Notes under the pieces: model-generated | What the model was told of the DNA's origin: nothing | The model's input: only the letters and a program-made list of their open reading frames with translations | Databases searched by the model: none | Translations under genes and position numbers: made by a program | Assembly (NCBI GenBank): GCA_030824555.1 | Contig: JAVBXK010000050.1 | Span: forward strand, 1-64,000 | Length of the DNA: 64,000 bases | Direction: 5' to 3' | From: a bacterium | GTDB lineage: Bacteria; Pseudomonadota; Gammaproteobacteria; Burkholderiales; Burkholderiaceae_C | Shown here: positions 16,128-24,388 of the stretch, in pieces | How the letters are laid out: every line of letters begins with the position of its first letter | Position numbering within the stretch: the first letter of the stretch is position 1

Positions 16128-16880
16128 ATGGTGAACGTTGGCTTGGTTGGGTACGGCAAGGCTGGCATGGCGGTGGCAGACGTGCTGGCTGCCGACCCCC
16201 GCTACAACCTGCGTTGGGTGGCGCGCCGCCACCCCCACGCAGAAGGCGAAACAGTGACCGCAGGCGCACAGGCTGTACCCGTTGTGGGCTTGGCCGGTGG
16301 CGGTGTGGAAGCATGGCTGGACGCGCATCCCGTGGATGCGCTGGTGGACTTTTCCCAGCCCGATGCGGTGTTTCTGTACGGCGAGGCGCTGCGCCAGCGC
16401 GGTGTGGCACTGGTGAGCGCCATTTCGGCCTACAGCAACAAAGAACTGGACTACGTGCGCAGCCTGGGCGAGCACACCCGGGTGATGGCGTCGCCCAACA
16501 TCACGCTGGGCATCAATTTTTTGATACTGGCGGCCAAGCTGCTGCGTAGCATTGCGCCATTTGCCGATGTCGAAATTCTGGAGCAGCACTTTCGCGAGAA
16601 GCCCGAGGTGTCTGGCACCGCCCGAAAAATTGCCCAGACCCTGGCACTGGACGAGGAGCGCATCACCTCATTGCGGCTGGGCGGCATCGTGGGGCACCAC
16701 GAGGTGATTTTCGGTTTTCCCTATCAAACTGTGCGCTTGATTCACAGCGCCATCAAGCGCGAAGCGTTCGGCACGGGCGCTGCATTTGCATTGGCCGAGT
16801 TGCTCAACCAGCCGCCAGGTTTCTATACCTTCGATGATTTGCTGATGACCCGTGTGCGGCAAGGCTTGCAGGCAGCCTGA
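16128..16880 (+). CDS. DapB-like dihydrodipicolinate reductase family protein
   Basis: 250 residues. Nucleotide-binding VGLVGYGKAGMAV opens the protein, SPNITLGINFLI matches the DapB linker, and EILEQHFREKPEVSGTA corresponds to the DapB catalytic EIIEAHHRHKVDAPSGTA. The first His and the Lys are kept, but the second His is Phe, and the P-S-G-T loop is one residue shorter with V before SGT. The C-terminal LGGIVGHHEVIF and FDDLL also fit. It may be a paralogue acting on another cyclic imine or keto substrate and not the lysine-pathway enzyme. AAGGAG precedes the ATG at 16128. Confidence 0.75.
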   Translation: MVNVGLVGYGKAGMAVADVLAADPRYNLRWVARRHPHAEGETVTAGAQAVPVVGLAGGGVEAWLDAHPVDALVDFSQPDAVFLYGEALRQRGVALVSAISAYSNKELDYVRSLGEHTRVMASPNITLGINFLILAAKLLRSIAPFADVEILEQHFREKPEVSGTARKIAQTLALDEERITSLRLGGIVGHHEVIFGFPYQTVRLIHSAIKREAFGTGAAFALAELLNQPPGFYTFDDLLMTRVRQGLQAA

Positions 16881-16907
16881 TGTGTTGGTCGCATGCCATT
16901 GGCCTCA

Positions 16908-17417
16908 TCACAGATCGGCCAACGGGGTTTGGGCTGTGCGGGGGTCCACAGCCAGGGTCGTGATCAGCGCTTGCAGGTCTTGCTCCAGCCGCTGCAAGGC
17001 ATCGGGTGGCAGGGTCATCAGGGCCATGGGCAACACACCCATGGGGGGGCCAGGGGCATTGTCCAGTAGCGCCTGTCCTTCTGCCGTGAGGTTGAGCTGC
17101 AGTGCCCGGCGGTCGTGCTCAGCTTTCTGCGCCAGCACCAGGCCACGCGCCTGCAGCGTCTTGAGCATGTTGCTGGCAGTAGGCTGGCGCACATTCAGCG
17201 CGCGGGCCAGCTGCCCCACGCCAATGCCTGGTTGCCCTGCAATGACTGACAGTGCCCAGACCTGTGCGCCCCCCAATCCCACGGCCTGTTCCACCTTCTG
17301 GAAATGCGAGCGCACGGCCCCGAACACCATGCGAAATTGCAGCAACACCCGCATGGCTGCTTCGTGTTTGACATCGGGAGACGGCATGTTGTTTGGGTCA
17401 GAAGTACTGCTGTGCAT
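16908..17417 (-). CDS. MarR-family transcriptional regulator
   Basis: About 169 residues. Winged helix: VWALSVIAGQPGIGVGQLAR, ALNVRQPTASNMLKTLQARGLV and the wing KAEHDRRALQLNLTAEGQALL (DxR core of MarR proteins). Convergent with the DapB-like gene and divergent from the antiporter gene at 17552, which it may regulate. Start uncertain: ATG at 17417 chosen, with ATGs at 17459 and 17387 as alternatives, none with a strong ribosome-binding site. Confidence 0.82.
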   Translation of the reverse strand: MHSSTSDPNNMPSPDVKHEAAMRVLLQFRMVFGAVRSHFQKVEQAVGLGGAQVWALSVIAGQPGIGVGQLARALNVRQPTASNMLKTLQARGLVLAQKAEHDRRALQLNLTAEGQALLDNAPGPPMGVLPMALMTLPPDALQRLEQDLQALITTLAVDPRTAQTPLADL

Positions 17418-17551
17418 AGGGTGTTGCCTGGGAAAGGCCGCGCAAGCCATTGATGACATCCGTGGGTTAGACTGCGTTCGGGTGCTGCACCAGACGGTGA
17501 TGTGGCAGGTTCATGCGAAGGTCGGGCCGCCTCGCTGCTCTGGTACGCCTC

Positions 17552-18808
17552 ATGAACCCAACTTTGATTCAAGTGATTGGTGCGGTGCTGTTCGCACTGG
17601 CCGTTCTCCACACCTTTTCTACCCAGTATTTTGAGCGACTTGCCCACAGCCAGCCCGGACATGCCGGTATGTGGCACTTGCTGGGGGAGGTGGAAGTGGT
17701 TTTTGGCTTCTGGGCCATGGTTTTGATGCTGTTCATGTTCAGCATCAATGGCAAACAAGACGCAACGACTTATCTGGACAGCAGGAATTTCACCGAGCCG
17801 CTGTTTGTGTTCGCGATCATGGTGATAGCAGGCACCCGCCCTATTCTCCAGTTCGTCGGCGACTTTGTTCGGTTCATGGCTCGGTACACGCCATTGCCAC
17901 AAGGCATGGCACTGTATTTTCTGTTGCTGTCAGCCGTGCCGTTGTTGGGGTCATTCATCACGGAACCGGCGGCCATGACGTTGGCTGCGCTGATGCTGCG
18001 GGACACGCTTCTTTCTCGCGATGTCTCCAACAGGTTGAAGTACGCGACGCTGGGCGTGCTGTTTGTCAACATCTCGATCGGCGGCACGCTGACACCCTTT
18101 GCAGCACCCCCCGTGCTGATGGTGGCGGCAAAGTGGGACTGGGACATCTGGTTCATGGTTGCCAACTTCGGCTGGAAGGCAGCCATCGCGGTAGTGATCA
18201 ACGCAGCGTGCGTGAGCTTGCTTTTCCGAAAAGAGTTGGGCCATGTGGCTGCCGAACAAAACAACAGCGCCCCGAGTGTGCCGCTTGCCGTTGTGCTGGT
18301 GCACTTGGTTTTCCTGACAGGGGTCGTGGTGTTTGGACACCATCCTGCCGTGTTTCTGGGCTTGTTCTTGTTCTTCTTGGGCTTCACGACCGCGTACCAA
18401 CGCCATCAAAACCCGCTCATATTGCGGGAGGCGATGTTGGTTGCCTTCTTTTTGAGCGGGCTGGTTGTGCTGGGCGGCATGCAGCAATGGTGGCTTGAAC
18501 CCGTTTTGATGAGCATGGATGCCAACGCCGTGTTTTTCGGTGCCACAGCACTCACCGCGATCACTGACAACGCCGCATTGACTTACCTTGGCTCCTTGGT
18601 GGAGGGCCTCAGCACAGAATTCAAAACGTCGCTGGTCGCTGGGGCCGTGACGGGCGGCGGATTGACCTTGATCGCCAATGCCCCCAACCCAGCGGGCGCG
18701 GCCATTCTGAAAGAGAAATTTTCCGACAACGCAATTCAGCCACTCGGTCTGTTGATTGCAGCACTGCCGCCAACGTTGATTGCCATACTGGCGTTCCAGT
18801 TGCTTTGA
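17552..18808 (+). CDS. Putative Na+/H+ antiporter (ion-transporter type membrane protein)
   Basis: 418 residues with 11-12 hydrophobic segments. SFITEPAAMTLAALMLRDTL, ISIGGTLTPFAAPPVLMVA and ALTAITDNAALTYLGS, plus GGGLTLIANAPNPAG, resemble the duplicated re-entrant motifs of the ion-transporter superfamily and the 'putative Na+/H+ antiporter' family. The substrate ion is not proven by sequence. ATG at 17552 chosen because the preceding 13 codons are basic and not conserved-looking. Confidence 0.75.
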   Translation: MNPTLIQVIGAVLFALAVLHTFSTQYFERLAHSQPGHAGMWHLLGEVEVVFGFWAMVLMLFMFSINGKQDATTYLDSRNFTEPLFVFAIMVIAGTRPILQFVGDFVRFMARYTPLPQGMALYFLLLSAVPLLGSFITEPAAMTLAALMLRDTLLSRDVSNRLKYATLGVLFVNISIGGTLTPFAAPPVLMVAAKWDWDIWFMVANFGWKAAIAVVINAACVSLLFRKELGHVAAEQNNSAPSVPLAVVLVHLVFLTGVVVFGHHPAVFLGLFLFFLGFTTAYQRHQNPLILREAMLVAFFLSGLVVLGGMQQWWLEPVLMSMDANAVFFGATALTAITDNAALTYLGSLVEGLSTEFKTSLVAGAVTGGGLTLIANAPNPAGAAILKEKFSDNAIQPLGLLIAALPPTLIAILAFQLL

Positions 18809-18815
18809 GCCCGAC

Positions 18816-18887
18816 TCAGCACCACGCTTTTCGTTGGTGACGCAGCGCATCGCGGTCAATGCGGGTGTGCAGCAGCGCCACATCAGC
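18816..18887 (-). pseudogene. Remnant of a hipA 3' end
   Basis: Read on the minus strand, these 72 bases encode 23 residues plus TGA that match the last 23 residues of the intact HipA (24389-25648) at 17 positions; both end ...AWC. By hand alignment 58 of 72 nucleotides agree with 24389-24460, in the same orientation. Upstream the frame soon meets a stop inside the glycosyltransferase 3' end, whose own stop (18883-18885) overlaps the remnant. It looks like the tail of a second, lost hipA at the border of the sugar gene block. Confidence 0.65.
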
Positions 18888-21066
18888 GTGTGTCGCTCAC
18901 ATTCACCGCCAGCGCATGGATGCGCGGCGGGTAGGCCAAGGTGAAGTCCTGATGCAGCAACGCCAAGTTCGGGTTATAGGCAGGGTCGTTCAAGAGTTTG
19001 TTGCCATGGCGATGCAGCATGTGGCCGATTTCGCGTGCAAACCGCGCCTGTTTCTCAGGTGATTCTTCAGGCCCACGGCTGGCCGACTCATGGTGGTAAA
19101 GCTCGGCGTAGGGTGTCCACAGATTGCGGTAGCCCGCCTCGCCGATGCGCAGGCACAGGTCGGTGTCGTTGAAGGCAACGGCCAGGTTTTCGGCATCAAA
19201 CCCGTTGACCTGCCAGAACACCGCCGTGCGGACAACGGCACAGGCTGCGGTGATGGCCGAGTAGTTCTGCACCAGTTGTGCCCGACTGAAGTAGCCCCCC
19301 TGGCTGCGCGTCAGTTTGTGATGGGCATGGCCAGCCACGCCGCCAATGCCCAGGATGACACCAGCGTGCTGCAGGGTGTCGTCCGGGTACCACAGGCGGC
19401 AACCAACCATGCCGATGTCTGGCCGCAGCGCCTGGCTGACCATTTCGTCCAGCCAATCCGGGCTGATGACCTCGATGTCGTTGTTCATCAGGCAAAGCAG
19501 CTCACCTTGGGCGATTCGCGCCGCAGCGTTGTTCAGGGCTGAATAATTGAAAGGCCCATCGTCGCGCAGCACCCTGATGCCCCGGTTGGCCGCCATGGTT
19601 CGCAGGTAGTCCAGCACCTGTGGGTCTTCGCTGCCGTTGTCAATCACCAGTATCTCGAAATGGGGATAGGTGGTTTTCGCGTAAATGCTTTCGAGGCATT
19701 GGCGCAAGAGCGCATAGCCATCGCGGGTGGGAATGATGATGCTGACCAGCGGCGGCTCGGCGGGCAAGGCATACCGCACACGCAAGGTGCCGCTGCCGGG
19801 GGCGGATTCCTCGACCCGGGCATCCATGTGCTGGCTGACCAGGTGTTCGCTCACCGCCTTGATGGCGGCTTGGAGGGCGTAGGGTTTTTCGCTGTGGCTG
19901 ATGGCGGCACTGCCGGGAATGGCCCCCCAGTGATAAAGCACATGAGGTATGTGCCGCACCTTGTCCTGGCCGACGCGAGCGATGGCGCGCAGCACCAGGT
20001 CATAGTCCTCACTGCCCTCGTAGCCCAGGCGAAAGCTGCCCAGCTCGCGCATCAGGCGGGTGCGAAACACGCCGAAGTGATTGAAATAGTTGTACGACAG
20101 AAAGAGATCGGGATTCCAGTCCGGCTTGAAGAAGGGATCGAAGCGCCGCCCCTGTTCGTCTATTTTGTCCTCGTCGCTGTACAACAGTTCGGCATCGGGG
20201 CAGGCGCGAATGGCGCTGGCCACCATGTAGAGCGCGTGGGGGGTCAACACATCGTCGTGGTCAAGCAGGCAGACGAATTCGCCACTGGCGAGTGCCAGGG
20301 CGGAATTGGAGGCAGCCCCGATGTGCCCATTTTCCTTGCGCCACACCAGCTTGATGCGGGCATCTCTGGCGGCGTATTCCCGCAGGACGGCTTGCACCGT
20401 TGGGTCGGGGGAGGCATCGTCGGCGATGCAAAGTTCCCAGTGGGGGTAACACTGCTGAAGCACAGATTCAATCGCGCGCCTCAAAAACCGCTCAGGCGTG
20501 TTGTACACCGGCATGACGATGGAGAGCAGCGGCGGGCTGGCCCAGCTGGCAAGATCCTCGGCCATGGCCGCGTGCTGGGCCGCGTCCAGCGTGGCATACC
20601 GCTCAATCCACGCTTGGTATTCACTGACGGGTTCTGCCGGTGTGGCCGGTGCTGACGGCGCTGCCGGTTCGCTGGAGCTGGCCGAGGGGTTGCGCAACCT
20701 GGCCGCAACGTTGCGGCCCAAGGCCAGCACGGCCCGAAGCGGTCGAGTCAGGCGCCAGGAGCGTGATTGCTGCAGTGTGGTGATGGCCGCCTGCAGCTGG
20801 TCCACCAGACTTTGCAGGTTGCGGGCATGGGTGACGGAATCGGCAAACTGCTGCCCGAGATAACGATGTTCCTGGCGCAGCCGGGACAACATCGATTCCG
20901 TGCCGGTAAGCTGACGGTGCAATTGCGTCTGACGCAAGCGCGCCGCTTCCAGCTCGGCCCGCAAGGTGGCCATTTCCGCCCCATCGTCAGCAAGCTGAGC
21001 AATGGGGGAATCGGCTGTTTTTGGCGCTGAAAGCGCGGAGAATGGAGGCAGCGGCGGTTGTGTCAT
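18883..21066 (-). CDS. Tandem family 2 glycosyltransferase with N-terminal coiled coil
   Basis: 727 residues. Residues ~25-115 form a coiled coil ending in QQSRSWRLTRPLR, a motif seen in O-antigen and cell-surface glycosyltransferases. Two GT-A domains follow: the first begins LLSIVMPVYNTPERFL with CLLDHDDVLTPHALYM, the second begins LVSIIIPTRDGYALL with LCLMNNDIEVISPDWL and a C-terminal NDTDLCLRIGEAGYRNLWTP. Cytoplasmic, probably building a surface glycan. The ATG at 21066 is preferred over 21171 or the antisense extension to 22146. It diverges from the aminotransferase gene. Confidence 0.85.
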   Translation of the reverse strand: MTQPPLPPFSALSAPKTADSPIAQLADDGAEMATLRAELEAARLRQTQLHRQLTGTESMLSRLRQEHRYLGQQFADSVTHARNLQSLVDQLQAAITTLQQSRSWRLTRPLRAVLALGRNVAARLRNPSASSSEPAAPSAPATPAEPVSEYQAWIERYATLDAAQHAAMAEDLASWASPPLLSIVMPVYNTPERFLRRAIESVLQQCYPHWELCIADDASPDPTVQAVLREYAARDARIKLVWRKENGHIGAASNSALALASGEFVCLLDHDDVLTPHALYMVASAIRACPDAELLYSDEDKIDEQGRRFDPFFKPDWNPDLFLSYNYFNHFGVFRTRLMRELGSFRLGYEGSEDYDLVLRAIARVGQDKVRHIPHVLYHWGAIPGSAAISHSEKPYALQAAIKAVSEHLVSQHMDARVEESAPGSGTLRVRYALPAEPPLVSIIIPTRDGYALLRQCLESIYAKTTYPHFEILVIDNGSEDPQVLDYLRTMAANRGIRVLRDDGPFNYSALNNAAARIAQGELLCLMNNDIEVISPDWLDEMVSQALRPDIGMVGCRLWYPDDTLQHAGVILGIGGVAGHAHHKLTRSQGGYFSRAQLVQNYSAITAACAVVRTAVFWQVNGFDAENLAVAFNDTDLCLRIGEAGYRNLWTPYAELYHHESASRGPEESPEKQARFAREIGHMLHRHGNKLLNDPAYNPNLALLHQDFTLAYPPRIHALAVNVSDTR

Positions 21067-21180
21067 GCGAAGGGCCAAGTGCTTTGTCGGGGCAGCCAAC
21101 CTGGCCAATCTGCGCTGTACCCTGTGTCGCCAAGTGTGTGCGGGGCCAGACAGCAATCTGTCTGCCTTCATCGGTAAATT

Positions 21181-22317
21181 ATGACCCAAGCCCCCCCATC
21201 CAACCGTATCCCGCTTTTCAAGGTCTTCATGCCTGAAACGGTCATGCCCAGCCTGCAAGCGACCTTGTTCAGCGGCTATATCGGCGAGGGCCCGCGCACG
21301 GCGCAGTTTGAGCGCGAACTGGGCGAGTGGTTGGGTGTGCCGAGCGTGGTGGCGGTCAACAGTGGGACCGCTGCCTTGCACCTGGCCTTGCACCTGGCTG
21401 GCGTGGGGCCGGGCGATGAGGTCATCTCGACACCGCAGACCTGCGTCGCCACCCATTCGCCGATACTGAGCCTGGGGGCACGGGTGGTTTGGGCGGACAT
21501 CGATCCGTGGACCGGCAACATTAGCGTCGAGGACGTGGCAAAGAAATGCACCGCAAGCACCAAGGCGATCATGGCGGTGCATTGGGGTGGCCTGCCCTGT
21601 GATTTGACAGAGCTGAAACAGGTCGCCCGGCAATGGAACATCCCCCTCATCGAAGATGCGGCCCACGCCCTGGGCTCTGACTACCAGGGGCGGCGCATTG
21701 GCTGTCATGCCGATTTCGTTTGCTTTTCTTTTCAGGCCATCAAAATGCTGACAACGGGCGATGGCGGCGCGCTGGTCTGTCTCGCTCCTGAGGATGATCG
21801 CCGCGCCCGCCGACTGCGCTGGTTCGGTCTTGAGCGCAACCCCGTCGGGCACGACGAATGCCGTTGGGAACAGGCCATCCACGAGCATGGGTACAAATTC
21901 CACATGAACGATATTGCGGCCACCATCGGCTGTGAGCAATTGCGTTATCTGGATGCCAACGTGGCCAGGCACCAGGCGCATGCGGCGATTTACGACGACG
22001 TTCTGCGCGGTTTTCGTCGCCTGCGCCCCTTGCGGCAAAGCAGTGACCGCCGCAGCGCGCATTGGCTGTACACCATCAGGGCGACCGAGCGTGCCGCTTT
22101 CATTGCCCACATGCACGCAGCAGGCATCGAGACCTCCCGGGTGCATGTGCGCAATGACCGTTACCCGATCTTTGCCGCGTCAGCTTGTGACGGACTGGCA
22201 GGGGTGGAGACCTTCGATGCCGAACAGGTCAGCATTCCCTGCGGTTGGTGGCTGAGCGATACCGACGTGAACACCATCGTCGCTGCCCTGCGGCAATTTG
22301 AAGAGGCCGCCGCATGA
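21181..22317 (+). CDS. DegT/DnrJ/EryC1/StrS-family sugar aminotransferase
   Basis: 378 residues, fold type I PLP enzyme. AVNSGTAALHLALHLAGVGPGDEVI binds the cofactor phosphate, IEDAAHALGSDYQG carries the Asp facing the PLP ring nitrogen, and FSFQAIKMLTTGDGGALV contains the Schiff-base Lys. It would transfer an amino group to a nucleotide-linked keto sugar. Start at 21181 has no clear ribosome-binding site and lies 114 nt from the divergent glycosyltransferase start. Its stop overlaps the ATGATG of the next gene. Confidence 0.88.
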   Translation: MTQAPPSNRIPLFKVFMPETVMPSLQATLFSGYIGEGPRTAQFERELGEWLGVPSVVAVNSGTAALHLALHLAGVGPGDEVISTPQTCVATHSPILSLGARVVWADIDPWTGNISVEDVAKKCTASTKAIMAVHWGGLPCDLTELKQVARQWNIPLIEDAAHALGSDYQGRRIGCHADFVCFSFQAIKMLTTGDGGALVCLAPEDDRRARRLRWFGLERNPVGHDECRWEQAIHEHGYKFHMNDIAATIGCEQLRYLDANVARHQAHAAIYDDVLRGFRRLRPLRQSSDRRSAHWLYTIRATERAAFIAHMHAAGIETSRVHVRNDRYPIFAASACDGLAGVETFDAEQVSIPCGWWLSDTDVNTIVAALRQFEEAAA

Positions 22318-24317
22318 TGCGCCGACTGCGTGCTTGGATCGCCCGCGCAGCACGCCGCCTGGGCGTGCTGCCAAGTGTGACCCCGTCACCGGTGGCTGTG
22401 CCCGTGACTGAGCCGCAACCTCCGACCAGCACGGCCGACCCACTGGACACCTATGCGCGCGGGGCCATCGGCACCCAGATCACGGTGGATATTTTCAAGG
22501 GAACGTGGTCGTCAAAACTGCCGCCCGAGTTGGGGGTGGTGTCTGGGGAGGCAGGCCTGTTTGACGACGAACGTGTGCATTGGATGATTCGCACTTTGGG
22601 CGGCATCGTGGGCTGGCAGGTGCTGGAGTTGGGGCCGCTGGAGGGCGGGCACAGCCACATGCTGCAAAAGGCAGGTGCCCAGCAGGTGCTGGCGATCGAT
22701 GCCTGCGCCATGTCCTACCTCAAGTGCCTGATGGTCAAGGATTTGTGTCGGCTGACGCGGGTGGATTTTCGCTATGGCGACTTCATGACCTTTTTGCCGT
22801 CCGGCACGGCGGCTTACGACCTGATCGTGGCCAGCGGTGTGCTTTACCACCAGCGCGACCCCATCGCTTGCATCGCGCGCATGGCAGCGCGCGCCGACAA
22901 AGTATTCCTGTGGACGCACTATTACGCTGACGACATCGACAGCGCCCACCTGCGTTCGCAGAACTTTGTGCCAACCCAAGCGGCGGCGGGCAGCTTTCAA
23001 TGCGAGCTGTTCCGCCTTGATTACGACACCTACTTGCCGGGCATCAAATACCGTGGCGGGGTGGACGATCACGTCCACTGGATGCGACGTGACGACATCC
23101 TGGCCTGTTTGCGACACCATGGCCTGAGCGAGATCGAAATCATGTTCGATCAGCAGGCACACGCATTCGGCCCCAACTTTGCCCTGTTGGCCAAACGGCC
23201 ACCGCTGGCCGGGCCGGGGCTTGACGACAGTGCGGCCTACCGTACCGAGTTGCTGGCCAAGAGCGGCCCGGAGCCCTGGTGCATCGATGCATTGGCCATC
23301 CGGGACGGCTATCTGGAGGTGTCAGGTTGGGCCATCCCCCCGGCAGGCGTGATCGGGCGCATCGGTTTTGCGGTGGATGGACAGGCGGTGGCCCAGCTTG
23401 AGCGCGGCTTGCCCCGCGATGACGTGGGCGCGTTTTACTGGTTTTTCCCGGCTGCCCACCGTTCTGGCTTCTTCTTCCGTCATCCGCTGGCGGCACCCGC
23501 CGAAGCCCCGCTGCGCCTGCAATATGTCGATGCGCTGACGGGTCAGGTCATTGCGCCGCAACATGACTTTCACATCCGGCCGCAAGACTTGAACAGCACC
23601 AGCCCCCCAGTGGCCCCTCCCTTGAATCTGGTGCTGCGCACCCATACCGGCAACACCCTGGATCAATATTTCGTGGAAGGGTATGCCATCTACCGCACGG
23701 TCACCGCTGCTTACCTGGAAGCCACCGGGCAGGCACTGGGCACGGTGGGTCGGCTGGTGGATTTCGGCTGCGGCCCCGGCCGACTGACCCGCCATCTTGC
23801 GCGCGAGCCGGGTTTGCAGGTGCTGGCCGTCGATGTCGATCCCGAATGCGTGGCTTGGTGCCAAGCGCATCTCCCCGGCGTGACGGGCGCGATCAGCCCC
23901 CTGCGTCCGCCACTGTCTTTAGCGGCGGACAGCGTGGACTGCGTGCTGGCCATGAACGTCTTGCTCCATCTCGGTGAGCAAGACGGTCTCGATTGGCTGG
24001 CCGAGTGGCACCGGATCTGCAAACCAGGCGGCACGGCCATCGTGACGATTGCATCCGATCTGGCGCTGACCCGGGCGCGCATCAGCGAGCCTCACTACGA
24101 AAGCATCAAAGGGTATGACTTTCACGTTTTGAGTCGCAACCCTGACCTGGATGACGTCATTGCAGACACCGACTACTACAAAAACGTGCTCCATTCCCAT
24201 GACCATGTGCGGAGGGTGTGGCCTACCGTGGGCTGGGAGGTGTTGCGAATTTTCCCGGGAAGCATCGGCAATCACCATGATCTGGTGATTTTGCGGCGAG
24301 GGCCATCGTGCCATTGA
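22314..24317 (+). CDS. Two-domain SAM-dependent methyltransferase protein
   Basis: 667 residues in three blocks. The first methyltransferase domain (~75-300) has VLELGPLEGGHSHML, VLAIDACAMSYLKC and DLIVASGVLYHQRDP. A beta-rich spacer (~320-430) starts at YLEVSGWAIPPAGVIGRIGF. A second Rossmann methyltransferase (~455-660) has LVDFGCGPGRLTRHLA, VDVDPECVAWC and VDCVLAMNVLLHL. Overlaps the aminotransferase by 4 nt, so the two are one unit. It probably methylates a sugar or glycan end; acceptor unknown. The GC content is similar to neighbouring genes. Confidence 0.8.
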   Translation: MMRRLRAWIARAARRLGVLPSVTPSPVAVPVTEPQPPTSTADPLDTYARGAIGTQITVDIFKGTWSSKLPPELGVVSGEAGLFDDERVHWMIRTLGGIVGWQVLELGPLEGGHSHMLQKAGAQQVLAIDACAMSYLKCLMVKDLCRLTRVDFRYGDFMTFLPSGTAAYDLIVASGVLYHQRDPIACIARMAARADKVFLWTHYYADDIDSAHLRSQNFVPTQAAAGSFQCELFRLDYDTYLPGIKYRGGVDDHVHWMRRDDILACLRHHGLSEIEIMFDQQAHAFGPNFALLAKRPPLAGPGLDDSAAYRTELLAKSGPEPWCIDALAIRDGYLEVSGWAIPPAGVIGRIGFAVDGQAVAQLERGLPRDDVGAFYWFFPAAHRSGFFFRHPLAAPAEAPLRLQYVDALTGQVIAPQHDFHIRPQDLNSTSPPVAPPLNLVLRTHTGNTLDQYFVEGYAIYRTVTAAYLEATGQALGTVGRLVDFGCGPGRLTRHLAREPGLQVLAVDVDPECVAWCQAHLPGVTGAISPLRPPLSLAADSVDCVLAMNVLLHLGEQDGLDWLAEWHRICKPGGTAIVTIASDLALTRARISEPHYESIKGYDFHVLSRNPDLDDVIADTDYYKNVLHSHDHVRRVWPTVGWEVLRIFPGSIGNHHDLVILRRGPSCH

Positions 24318-24388
24318 TCAGGTTGAACTGAACCGCTGACGCAGTGGCTGCTGCGCCAGTGCCACCACCGTGTGTCAAACCCCGGCAC

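Noticed and set aside
21067-22146. N-terminal extension of the glycosyltransferase frame by about 360 codons
   Set aside because: It covers the divergent aminotransferase gene antisensically. The coiled coil and GT domains are complete from the ATG at 21066.
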